From CAYJBH01 sp964369965 (GTDB taxonomy: Bacteria > Bacillota > Clostridia > Oscillospirales > Ruminococcaceae): 58,741 nt of DNA. Shown here piece after piece: positions 14,699 to 23,035 of this stretch. Both the position numbers and the translations under genes were made by a program. The notes below the pieces were generated by a model. That model was not told where the DNA came from and ran no database searches. It was given only the letters and a program-made list of their open reading frames with translations. The DNA is taken from NCBI GenBank assembly GCA_964369965.1, contig CAYJGF010000017.1, positions 1-58,741 on the forward strand. Direction: 5' to 3'. The stretch's first letter is position 1; the number at the start of each line of letters is the position of its first letter.

Positions 14699-16615
14699 TC
14701 ATTGACCAATTAGGTCAATGGGGTGCATCATCACGGTATCACCCAGATTTTCTATGCTGTAGAGATAGGTTGAGCCGCTGAGATACCCGTCCATATTATC
14801 GCTGAACATGTGCCCATATTGCTCCTGCAATGCAGGGTCGAAATAGTCGATAAAAAGAATGTCGGCATCGATTTCGGCAAGGTGTATCGGCAGTCCATCC
14901 ACCCCATATCGCGTCAGGTCGCCACCGCCGGAGTAGTCAATATGGGTCGGCAGGAAGTAGTAATAGTGTGTAAACCAACCAAAACCGTTGTCGTGGGAGT
15001 GCAGATAATAGACAAGATCATCCGAGGCAATATAATCCTTGGTATATTCTATCTTTTGTTGCAACTCCCTTTGTGCGGAAAAGTAGCTGTCGGGATAGCC
15101 CAAATAGATATATTCCGATGGAGTGACCAGGTGGGTCAACGCAAAAACTCCACACCCTCCCAGCACTAAAGCCGGCTGAACAAACTTTTTTAATCGACAT
15201 TTATCACGCAGTGAAAACAGCGCAAAAACAAAGGCGACAATTAGCCAACCTATATAATACGGCATTATATATCGTGAATAGGAGGTGAGATTAATACCCA
15301 AATCCCCTTTAAATATATACACATAGGTAAAACCGAGGAAAATATTGTATGCAAGACAACCGAGCGAGCTGAAAATATAGAATATTATCGCGGACATTCT
15401 CCTGCGTTTATCCTCACTAAACAGCAAGACTGCTGCCATTATGGCGGTGACTATAGCAAATACAATAATGCCACTTCCGAACATAATGACCCGATTGGTC
15501 AAAAAATGCAGTATCAGATTGTCGAACACGGCGTTGAACTTATCCGTCCTTGTAAAGGGCAAAAAAAGCTCTCTCAATCCGGTCAACATCATCTCCACCA
15601 TGCCGAGGTCCTGCTCCCCCCCGACCTCAAATCGATTTATCCCTGCCGCGGCGGCGAGGTGCGCCGACCAACCGGCAAACGCCACCACCGGTGTAGCCAT
15701 CAGCGCGCCGACCATACCAACACGCTTTATCAGTGCTGTTTTTCTTTCAACAATCAACAGGTCGGCAGATATAATCCCTGCGGCGAGGAGTCCGAAAGCA
15801 AATCCCATCTCCTTTGAAAGGGTGAGCACAAACAGCAGTATACAGGAGGCTATGATAACTTGGATCTTGTTGTCACGCTCACACAAATATATTAAAATCG
15901 CGCCTGCAAAAAGGATTGCCATTGGGTAGTCGGCATAGGCGGACATAAAGCCGGGCAGTAAAAATATCGGTCGACCGTAGAGATTTAACGCAATAAAAGG
16001 GGAGCAGAGCAGGACAAGCATCGATACAACACCGAGGTGAGCGTTCTTTTTTTCAAAAATGCTGATAATTGCTCCGAAAACGGAAAAAAGCAGTATATTA
16101 TAACCGAGGTATGTCCTAAAAGGAGCAAACTCGCCGAAAAAGTTGAAGATATAGGACGCTATAATCAATGCCGGGGGATGGGTGACACCTATCATATTAT
16201 TCTCGGCGACGGTGTACAGTAGGTCAAATTCACTGACTATCCTCGCCGCAGTGCCCCAAAAAGAAAATTCGTCCCACTCATAAAAAAGAGGTGTTCTGAT
16301 AGAAAAAAGAACAACAAAGAACAGCGATAGCATCACAAACGAGACAAAGCCGAGACAGGCGAATTTTGATAGTAATTTTTTATTCTTTATTATGCGAAAA
16401 ACCGAGTATATTACCGACAAAAGAGCGAGCAACAAAAAGACCCAGACCGCATAATATGCGAGGTTCATCATCGCGGCAACCGTCACAAATGCGGTGAGCG
16501 AGCCCATCACAAACACGGGCGAAAACCCTGCCTTGACGTTGAAGGCAAGGGGGAGTGCGACAGCGATGCTCAACACCGCGAGCAACATTATTAAAACCTG
16601 CAAAAAAGACAGCAT
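14699..16615 (-). CDS. Polytopic membrane protein, GT-C-like glycosyltransferase
   Basis: The protein is 638 aa with about 12 hydrophobic membrane segments. The first large extracytoplasmic loop contains YEWDEFSFWGTAARI followed by THPPALIIASY, the acidic-plus-HPP arrangement typical of GT-C enzymes that use lipid-linked sugars (ArnT/PMT-like). A soluble domain of about 100 residues ends the protein. The ATG at 16615 has CGGAG six bases upstream and is preferred to an upstream GTG at 16633 that overlaps the preceding stop. It lies between the DUF2142 gene and the nonulosonate synthase, so it probably transfers sugars during surface-glycan assembly. Donor and acceptor are unknown. The gene contains palindromic sites 6 and 7. 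Confidence 0.78.
   Translation of the reverse strand: MLSFLQVLIMLLAVLSIAVALPLAFNVKAGFSPVFVMGSLTAFVTVAAMMNLAYYAVWVFLLLALLSVIYSVFRIIKNKKLLSKFACLGFVSFVMLSLFFVVLFSIRTPLFYEWDEFSFWGTAARIVSEFDLLYTVAENNMIGVTHPPALIIASYIFNFFGEFAPFRTYLGYNILLFSVFGAIISIFEKKNAHLGVVSMLVLLCSPFIALNLYGRPIFLLPGFMSAYADYPMAILFAGAILIYLCERDNKIQVIIASCILLFVLTLSKEMGFAFGLLAAGIISADLLIVERKTALIKRVGMVGALMATPVVAFAGWSAHLAAAAGINRFEVGGEQDLGMVEMMLTGLRELFLPFTRTDKFNAVFDNLILHFLTNRVIMFGSGIIVFAIVTAIMAAVLLFSEDKRRRMSAIIFYIFSSLGCLAYNIFLGFTYVYIFKGDLGINLTSYSRYIMPYYIGWLIVAFVFALFSLRDKCRLKKFVQPALVLGGCGVFALTHLVTPSEYIYLGYPDSYFSAQRELQQKIEYTKDYIASDDLVYYLHSHDNGFGWFTHYYYFLPTHIDYSGGGDLTRYGVDGLPIHLAEIDADILFIDYFDPALQEQYGHMFSDNMDGYLSGSTYLYSIENLGDTVMMHPIDLIGQ
14700..14720. 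promoter_or_regulatory. Palindromic site 5: CATTGACC-AATTA-GGTCAATG
   Basis: The longest copy, with 8-bp perfect arms. Its centre is 35 bp from site 4. It overlaps the last codons and the TGA stop of the upstream GT-C-like gene. Confidence 0.65.
15123..15139. promoter_or_regulatory. Palindromic site 6: GTGACC-AGGTG-GGTCAA
   Basis: Eleven of twelve half-site positions match with a 5-base spacer, inside the GT-C-like gene. Confidence 0.5.
15486..15502. promoter_or_regulatory. Palindromic site 7: ATGACC-CGATT-GGTCAA
   Basis: Eleven of twelve positions match with a 5-base spacer. Its reverse complement shares 16 consecutive bases with site 8, although the two lie in different genes and different reading contexts. 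Confidence 0.5.
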
Positions 16616-16626
16616 ATAAAGCTCCG

Positions 16627-18177
16627 TTACCACATTATATTATGGGCTAAAAATAGCAGTACCGCAGATATTGCGGAGTATCCGCCGAGTGTCGCCACCG
16701 CGTGATGCTCCTTTATATTGCTTTTAATCTGCAAAAAACCGCCGAAAAAGAGGGTTAATGACAGCAGTGCGGCATATATCCCGGGAAGAAAATATCTCGC
16801 CTGTGCGCCGACGACACGCACCATCCCAACAGGGGTGTTGGTGACATAAATCCCTGTTATCGCCGCCAATGTGTACGCTATAAAAACGCCGAACATTATC
16901 AACATCATGGTGGAGTCGTGTTTTTTGTGTTCACTGAATAAAACGGTGACAAACAACATTATCGGGAGAGCGAAATATGACACTAACGGCACAGGGGTAT
17001 CGGTCCAACCAAAGTTTGAAAGGTCGGATATAAAAAACTCGTTTTCATAAAATGTCCCGAGCAGTACCATCAAATATCGAGGAATGTTGGATAGTATAAA
17101 CACAATTTGACCAATCGGGTCAACGCTGTCAAGTCGCGGTATAGGCTCGAAATAGGAAAAAGCAGTGGCATAGGAGGTCACAGCAACAGAGCCTATAAAT
17201 GCGGATACCGAGGCGAGCACTACGAATAACCAGCGTGATATTTTGGTGCTCCATTTTGATTTTATCACCAACAAAATTGGGATAATCAGCATGATGTTAA
17301 GTATTTTTATATGGCTGATATAGCCTGTCATTAGGCAGATGATTATGATATCTCTCGTAGTTATCTTTTCTTTAAAAGCAAAGGCGAGCAGGACAAGGGA
17401 CATTGCGAGCATGGCGCTGTCGTACGACATAGAGGCGGCAATAAAGAGCGTGGTCGGAAATAGCATCATGCCCAAAAGCAGAACCCTAAATCTATTCGCA
17501 ATTTTAAGTGCATAATAGCACAGTGCGGCGAAGATAAAGACATTCACAGCCCTTGCAACCCACAAAAGGACAAGTGCGTTCACCCCGAGCGCGCGCAAAG
17601 GGGCAATGACCAACGCCGAGGGCAGGTAGGGGAGGATTAACATTAAAATAGGCTCGTCCGCAAAATCACTGACCGCGACATCCCCCTCAGCGAGGCGATC
17701 AAAATACCTTTCATAGCGGTAGATTATCTGATCATCCTCCTGATAATGGAAATGGCTGTAAAAGGGGCTGAACTCCTCCAAAAGCAGATGAATATCGTTC
17801 GGATACTCCCTCGATGGGTCAAAATCGAAATGACCGGAGGATATTGCATAGGTTCGCAAAAAATGTGTGTGTTCGTCCGGCGTTTGGTTCGGGGCGTTTG
17901 CAAAGGTGAAAAGCAGACCGCAAAACAGCACCAACAACGCGCCGTATTTTGCAAAATTTTTCTGTATGCGCAGGGCGATAAAGCGTAGAAAAAAATAGAT
18001 GCCAAAGGTGATGGCGAGTGAGACAGCAATCATCACCGGTGCGCTCGCATAGTCAAAGTAGTAGAATACACGCATCCAGTAGACTAAACACAGCGCGACC
18101 AAAACTAACCCCACGCAGGTCAACAACAACCTAAAACATCGGTTTTTTATCAGGCTGAGCACTCGCGCCGGGATCAT
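16627..18177 (-). CDS. DUF2142-family polytopic membrane protein
   Basis: The protein is 516 aa with about 11 membrane segments. Family-like motifs include NQTPDEHTHFLRTYAISSG near residues 95-113 (acidic, extracytoplasmic) and LGMMLFPTTLFIAASMSYDS near 233-252. DUF2142 proteins are found in polysaccharide clusters and resemble GT-C transferases, but no reaction is established. The start codon overlaps the stop of the LegB-type gene by four bases (ATGA), so translation is coupled. The next gene starts about 12 bases after its stop. It carries palindromic site 8. Confidence 0.82.
   Translation of the reverse strand: MIPARVLSLIKNRCFRLLLTCVGLVLVALCLVYWMRVFYYFDYASAPVMIAVSLAITFGIYFFLRFIALRIQKNFAKYGALLVLFCGLLFTFANAPNQTPDEHTHFLRTYAISSGHFDFDPSREYPNDIHLLLEEFSPFYSHFHYQEDDQIIYRYERYFDRLAEGDVAVSDFADEPILMLILPYLPSALVIAPLRALGVNALVLLWVARAVNVFIFAALCYYALKIANRFRVLLLGMMLFPTTLFIAASMSYDSAMLAMSLVLLAFAFKEKITTRDIIIICLMTGYISHIKILNIMLIIPILLVIKSKWSTKISRWLFVVLASVSAFIGSVAVTSYATAFSYFEPIPRLDSVDPIGQIVFILSNIPRYLMVLLGTFYENEFFISDLSNFGWTDTPVPLVSYFALPIMLFVTVLFSEHKKHDSTMMLIMFGVFIAYTLAAITGIYVTNTPVGMVRVVGAQARYFLPGIYAALLSLTLFFGGFLQIKSNIKEHHAVATLGGYSAISAVLLFLAHNIMW
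17107..17123. promoter_or_regulatory. Palindromic site 8: TTGACC-AATCG-GGTCAA
   Basis: A perfect inverted repeat with a 5-base spacer, inside the DUF2142 gene. It is the rightmost member of the cluster. Confidence 0.6.
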
Positions 18178-19157
18178 ATATTGTATACTTCCGGCTTGTA
18201 GCGGTCAAGATTATGACGGATAAACTCCACCGTCTCGGCTATGCCCTCGGCGAAAGAGTGACGGTTTAACTCCCCACAAAGGTGATTGTATTTTATATTG
18301 CATCCCAAAAGTCGCTCCACCTCGCTTTTTTCAGGGCGCAGTCGAACTTCGTCGGTGACGATGGTTGCCTCGGGGTTTATCTGTTGTATAAGCTCTTTTG
18401 CAAGCTCACCTATCGATATCTCCTCACCGGTGGCGATGTTAATCTCCTCACCGATGGTATTATCGCACTGTGCTATGCGCATAAATCCGGCGGCGGTGTC
18501 CTTGACATAGTTGAAGTCGCGCGTCGGGGTGAGGGAGCCGAGCTTAATCTCCTTTTGCCCCGATAAAAGCTGTGTGATGATGGTCGGGATGACCGCGCGT
18601 GCGCTCTGACGAGGACCGTAGGTGTTGAACGGACGAACGATAGTCACCGGCAGGGCAAAACTGCGATAAAAACTCTCGGCAAGGCGGTCCGCGCCTATTT
18701 TGGTAGCGGAATAGGGAGATTGACCTTGAAATGGGTGTTTTTCATCTATCGGTACATACTGTGCCGTGCCGTAAACCTCACTGGTGGAGGTGACGAGCAG
18801 ACGGCGCACCCCCTTGTCACGGGCGGCGTTGAGGACGTTGAGCGTGCCTTTTATATTGGTGTCGACATAGCTGTCCGGCGAGTGGTAGCTGAAAGGTATT
18901 GCAATCAGCGCGGCGAGGTGATAGACGGTGTCGATATCACACAGCGCGGTGCGCACACCGTTCGGGTCGCGGATATCGCCGTAGAAAAACTCAATTTCGC
19001 TCGTTATCTCCTTTGGTAGGGTATCCAGCCACCCTGCCTGACCGAATGAGTTATAGTAACAAAAGGCGGTGACCTTTTGCCCTGATCTCACCAGCTCCTC
19101 GGTGAGGTGACTGCCGATAAAACCGTCGGCACCGGTTATTAATACGCGTTCCGGCAT
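18174..19157 (-). CDS. legB: LegB-type NAD-dependent sugar-nucleotide 4,6-dehydratase
   Basis: The protein is 327 aa of the extended SDR family. It has TGADGFIGSHLTEELV at the N-terminus, the CYYNSFGQAGWLD segment that resembles LegB (NSF-GWLD), STSEVYG, and the catalytic pair YSATK. The family makes the 4-keto-6-deoxy sugar nucleotide that starts legionaminic acid synthesis. It is the first gene of the operon that ends with the LegI/NeuB-type synthase, which supports the assignment. AAAGGAC precedes the ATG and a consensus promoter lies at 19191-19219. UDP-GlcNAc or GDP-mannose dehydratases of other pathways are possible. Confidence 0.82.
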   Translation of the reverse strand: MPERVLITGADGFIGSHLTEELVRSGQKVTAFCYYNSFGQAGWLDTLPKEITSEIEFFYGDIRDPNGVRTALCDIDTVYHLAALIAIPFSYHSPDSYVDTNIKGTLNVLNAARDKGVRRLLVTSTSEVYGTAQYVPIDEKHPFQGQSPYSATKIGADRLAESFYRSFALPVTIVRPFNTYGPRQSARAVIPTIITQLLSGQKEIKLGSLTPTRDFNYVKDTAAGFMRIAQCDNTIGEEINIATGEEISIGELAKELIQQINPEATIVTDEVRLRPEKSEVERLLGCNIKYNHLCGELNRHSFAEGIAETVEFIRHNLDRYKPEVYNI

Positions 19158-19190
19158 TATTTTGTCCTTTGTTTGTTATAGTTAATTTAT

Positions 19191-19219
19191 ATTATATCGT
19201 TTATAGACCCGATTGTCAA
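19191..19219 (-). promoter_or_regulatory. Consensus sigma-A promoter of the legB operon, overlapping the dnaE stop
   Basis: On the minus strand TTGACA (19219-19214), a 17-base spacer and TATAAT (19196-19191) match the consensus exactly. The -35 box overlaps the dnaE stop codon. The sequence TTGACAATCGGGTC here looks like a one-base-deleted relative of the TTGACCAATCGGGTC palindrome found inside the operon. Confidence 0.85.
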
Positions 19220-22200
19220 ACCTTGAGCGCGACATTTTCCTCGCCGAGCAGTTCCGACAGGGCGTTTTTCACCGTCTCGGGGGTTTTGACCCAGTATTTC
19301 GACGGCAGTCGGGCGAGTCGACCGTCGTCGGTAAAACGCACATAAACCGGCGTGTCACCGGAATATATCTCCAGTGTCGCCGTCACCCTGCCATAGATTG
19401 GATTTTTGTTGTTGTCTATCCTAATATATAGCCCCTCGTTCCCTTTGGGGAGCGGTTTCAACTGCCTTATCGGGACGACACTTTGCGCCACAATCTTGCT
19501 CGGCTCGTCCTCCTTTAATGAAATGCGTCCGTTAACCAGCACCAGTGCATTTTCCGTTATTTCGTTACGACAGACCTCCAACGTTTTAGCGAAGATCAAC
19601 AGCTCCGCCTGCGACGTGGTGTCCTCAATGGTGGCAAAGCAGATGGTGTCACCGCGACGGGTGGTGATAAATTTTGTCGCGACGATACTGCATATCAGCG
19701 ACACACTTTTGTTATCGTTTTCGGTGGCAAGTTCATCATTAAGCGCGTCGATGAGCGTTATATTGCTGTACTGTTTTATAAGCTCGGCATAGCGGTCGAG
19801 CGGATGCCCCGACAGATACAGACCACTGACCTCCTTTTCCATCGCGAGCAGTTCAAAGGGTGCGAAATTCTCAACATTGGGTAGAGTGAAACCGCTATGT
19901 GCACTCTCCTCCCCGAAAAGCCCTATCTGCCCCTCGACATTGCTACGGCGGTCGTTGTCGATGCTTTTGAGCATGGTGTCGAGCGACAAAAGCAGTGCGT
20001 TGCGGTTGGGCTCACACCCGTCAAACGCACCGGATTTTATCAGGCATTCGAGGGCGCGGCGGTTGACCTCATTCCCGTCCAGACGATAACAAAAATCATA
20101 GAGCGAGGTAAACGGCTCTAAACGTCGCTCCTTGATTGCCGCTCTGCAGAGTGCTACGCCGACATTTTTGACCGCGAGCAGACCGTATCTTATCCCGTCG
20201 CCGTCGACGGCAAACCCTATGTCGGAGCGGTTAATATCGGGAGGCAATAAGGCTATACCCCTCGCACGGCAGGCGGCGGAGTATTCTATAATCTTGTCGG
20301 AGCTTTGCAGGACACTGGTCAGCAGAGCCGCCATAAACTTCTTCTCATAATAATGTTTAAGGTAGGCGGTTTGATAGGCAACCAGCATATAGGCGGCGGC
20401 GTGGGATTTGTTAAAGGCGTAGGAGGCAAACCCCGCCATCTCATCGAAAATCTCGTTCGCCGCGCGTTCACTCACACCGTTTGCGACACAGCCGACACAG
20501 CCACCCTCGCCCGGCTCCCCGAAGATGAATACACGGCGCTCTTTTTCCATTACGTCGTGTTTTTTCTTGCTCATGGCGCGTCGCACGAGGTCGGCGCGAC
20601 CGTAAGAATAGCCGGCAAGTTCGCGGCATATCTGCATGACCTGCTCTTGATAGACGATGCAACCGTATGTCTCGGCAAGGATGGGTTTAAGTTTTTCGTC
20701 CTTGTATTTTATTCGCTCGGGGTGGTGTCGCCACTCGATATAGTTCGGTATGCTGTCCATCGGACCCGGTCGATAGAGCGAGGTGACCGCAATCAAATCC
20801 TCAAGGCGTGTCGGGTGCAGGTTCATCAGCACCTGCTGTATGCCGCGCCCCTCCAACTGGAACACCCCTGCGGTATCCCCCTGCGACAGCCGCGCATAGA
20901 CCGCCTGATCGTCGAGCGGAATTTTTTCGATATCAAAGTTTTTATCCTCAATCTGTTTCACACACTCATCTATGACGGTGAGGGTGCGCAGACCTAAAAA
21001 GTCCATCTTCAACAGCCCAAGTTCTTCTATGGTGGTCATGGGGAACTGGGTGACCACCTGCTCGGAGCTGACCGCGAGCGGAAGATAGTTGACCGTAGAC
21101 ATCGGTGTGATAACGACACCTGCGGCATGGGTGGAGGCGTGCCGTGGCATACCCTCCACCTTTATTGCCATGTCGACAAGCTCCCTCACCGACGCATCGC
21201 CGTCGTACGCCGCCCCCAGCTCTTTTGATTTGAGTGCCTTTTGCAGTGTCATTTTAAGCTCGGTCGGGATCATCTTTGCGACCCTGTCGACATCGCCGTA
21301 GACCATGCCGAGCGCACGCCCGACATCACGCACCGCCGCGCGCGCCGCCATGGTGCCGAAGGTGATTATCTGGGCGACGTGGTCACTGCCGTACTTATCG
21401 TTGACATAGTTTATCACCTCGCCGCGTCGGTCGTTGCAGAAGTCTATGTCAAAGTCCGGCATACTGATACGCTCCGGATTTAAAAACCGCTCGAACAGCA
21501 GGTTGAATGGCATGGGGTTGATGCCGGTTATTCCGATACAATAGGCGACGAGACTGCCGGCGCCGCTACCGCGACCGGGCCCCACCGGTATGCCGTTTTT
21601 CTTTGCATAGGTGATAAAATCGGACACTATTAAAAAGTAATCGGTGAAGCCCATGTTCTTTATCACCTCAAGCTCAAACCGCAGACGCTCCTGCGCAACC
21701 TCTTCTTTATCGGGGAAAAGGCGATGAAACCCCTCCCACACTAGGCGCTCAAAATAATCGGTCGGTGTCTCGCCGGTGCTCGGTGTGAACTGCGGCAGTT
21801 TTATCACACCAAACTCAAAGTCAAACTCACACATGCTCGCGATTTTAACGGTGTTGGAGATAGCGTCGGGGCAAAGAGGAAAGAGGGCGGACATTTCGTC
21901 GCCGGATTTGACATAAAACTCGTCGGTGCCAAACTCCAAAACATCGTCGTCGCCCATCTGTTTGCCGGTGCCGATACAGATGAGCACGCGTTGCATCTTG
22001 GAGTCCTCTTTTAAAAGATAGTGACTGTCGTTGGTGGCGACAAGCGGTATATTCATTTCTCTCGCAAGAGAGATGAGATCAGGAAGTATGCGCTGTTGCT
22101 CCTCAAGACCGTGGTCCTGTATCTCTATATAAAAGTTGTCCTTGCCAAATAAATCGCGGTAAAATTTCGCCGCATCCCGTGCACCGTCACGGTTGGAGGC

Positions 22201-22641
22201 GAGCAGGGCGGACGGTATTTCCCCCGCAAGGCAGGCGGAAAGAGCGATAAGTCCCTCGGAGTGTTTTTTAAGTAGCTCCTTATCTATCCTCGGCTTGGAA
22301 TAAAACCCCTCGGTAAACCCTGCCGAGACAAGGGTGCAGAGGTTTTTATAGCCGATCTCGTTTTTGCAGAGCAGGACGAGGTGGTTGTTGCCATCGAGGC
22401 GATGAACCTTGTCGGTCATGCCCCGAGTCGCGACATAGACCTCACACCCAATAATCGGCTTTATACCACGTTTTTTCGCCGCCTTATAAAAGTCCACCAC
22501 GCCGTACATAACCCCATGGTCGGTTATAGCGACGGAATGTTGACCCATCTCGACAAGGCGGTCCATCAGCGCCTCGATACGGCAAGCACCGTCCAAAAGG
22601 CTGTATTCGGTGTGGAGGTGGAGGTGGACGAAGTCGGTCAT
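19216..22641 (-). CDS. dnaE: DNA polymerase III alpha subunit
   Basis: The protein is 1141 aa. An N-terminal PHP domain (HLHLHTEYSLLDG, ITDHGVMYG) is followed by the polymerase core with GPGRGSGAGSLVAY and the catalytic acidic motif PDFDIDF (Asp near 396-400), then KMDFLGLRTLTVID. A helix-hairpin-helix region and an OB-fold (SLICSIVATKFITTRRG) end the protein. This is the replicative or lagging-strand polymerase of the C family. Its size and order are normal. It has its own ribosome binding site (AAAAGGAACC). The legB promoter begins within its last codon. Confidence 0.97.
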   Translation of the reverse strand: MTDFVHLHLHTEYSLLDGACRIEALMDRLVEMGQHSVAITDHGVMYGVVDFYKAAKKRGIKPIIGCEVYVATRGMTDKVHRLDGNNHLVLLCKNEIGYKNLCTLVSAGFTEGFYSKPRIDKELLKKHSEGLIALSACLAGEIPSALLASNRDGARDAAKFYRDLFGKDNFYIEIQDHGLEEQQRILPDLISLAREMNIPLVATNDSHYLLKEDSKMQRVLICIGTGKQMGDDDVLEFGTDEFYVKSGDEMSALFPLCPDAISNTVKIASMCEFDFEFGVIKLPQFTPSTGETPTDYFERLVWEGFHRLFPDKEEVAQERLRFELEVIKNMGFTDYFLIVSDFITYAKKNGIPVGPGRGSGAGSLVAYCIGITGINPMPFNLLFERFLNPERISMPDFDIDFCNDRRGEVINYVNDKYGSDHVAQIITFGTMAARAAVRDVGRALGMVYGDVDRVAKMIPTELKMTLQKALKSKELGAAYDGDASVRELVDMAIKVEGMPRHASTHAAGVVITPMSTVNYLPLAVSSEQVVTQFPMTTIEELGLLKMDFLGLRTLTVIDECVKQIEDKNFDIEKIPLDDQAVYARLSQGDTAGVFQLEGRGIQQVLMNLHPTRLEDLIAVTSLYRPGPMDSIPNYIEWRHHPERIKYKDEKLKPILAETYGCIVYQEQVMQICRELAGYSYGRADLVRRAMSKKKHDVMEKERRVFIFGEPGEGGCVGCVANGVSERAANEIFDEMAGFASYAFNKSHAAAYMLVAYQTAYLKHYYEKKFMAALLTSVLQSSDKIIEYSAACRARGIALLPPDINRSDIGFAVDGDGIRYGLLAVKNVGVALCRAAIKERRLEPFTSLYDFCYRLDGNEVNRRALECLIKSGAFDGCEPNRNALLLSLDTMLKSIDNDRRSNVEGQIGLFGEESAHSGFTLPNVENFAPFELLAMEKEVSGLYLSGHPLDRYAELIKQYSNITLIDALNDELATENDNKSVSLICSIVATKFITTRRGDTICFATIEDTTSQAELLIFAKTLEVCRNEITENALVLVNGRISLKEDEPSKIVAQSVVPIRQLKPLPKGNEGLYIRIDNNKNPIYGRVTATLEIYSGDTPVYVRFTDDGRLARLPSKYWVKTPETVKNALSELLGEENVALKV

Positions 22642-22702
22642 TGTTGTGGTTCCTTTTATAATAATTTATATATATATTTGATTGTTGTAGGCAAAGACGT
22701 TT

Positions 22703-22738
22703 CCATCACCATTCACCATTAGCCATTAGCCATTCACC
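22703..22738. repeat. Short tandem-like motif CCATTCACCATTAGCCATT
   Basis: A stretch of near-repeats of CCATTCACC, CCATTAG and CCATTCACC lies at the end of the small membrane-protein gene and encodes its odd WLMANGEW tail. A related stretch occurs at 29241-29280. Confidence 0.6.
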
Positions 22739-23035
22739 AAAAAAACCAACACTATAGGATATCACGTTCATAATTACAGATACCAAAAACGGACGTTTAT
22801 GATACCCTCTATAAAAATATCCCTCGGTGGCAATCGCACAGACCTCTAAAATTACAACAATCGGCAGGGTGGGTAGGGATAAAAAGCTCGCCCAGTGAAA
22901 GAGCAGGACGACGACGGGGTTTGTCAGTATGTTAACCGAAAGGGCACGTTTTATCGGGATTTTGAATAGATGCGCAAGCGGCAGTTCTATGATTAGCGTC
23001 AAAGCAAGGGAGATAAGCAACGATACAAATATCAT
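22706..23035 (-). CDS. Small membrane protein of unknown function
   Basis: The protein is 109 aa from the ATG at 23035, which overlaps the stop of the upstream MFS gene (ATGA). Three to four hydrophobic segments are visible (FVSLLISLALTLIIEL, ILTNPVVVLLFHW, TLPIVVILEVCAIA and MNVISYSVGFFG). I do not recognise a family. The last residues (EWLMANGEW) are encoded by the low-complexity repeat at 22703-22738, so the original C-terminus may have been altered. It is the last gene of the operon that begins at hprK. Confidence 0.7.
   Translation of the reverse strand: MIFVSLLISLALTLIIELPLAHLFKIPIKRALSVNILTNPVVVLLFHWASFLSLPTLPIVVILEVCAIATEGYFYRGYHKRPFLVSVIMNVISYSVGFFGEWLMANGEW

Noticed and set aside
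14667..14720. Palindromes 4 and 5 as transcription terminators
   Set aside because: Stems are short and AT-containing, and on the coding strand the following bases are not a U-run.
13492..17123. TTGACC-N5-GGTCAA sites as known parS, ram, matS or Noc sites
   Set aside because: Those consensus sequences as I know them differ in arm sequence and spacing, although the general type is similar.
22541..22560. TTGACC-CATCT-CGACAA in dnaE as another site
   Set aside because: Two mismatches in one half, which is compatible with chance in 58 kb.
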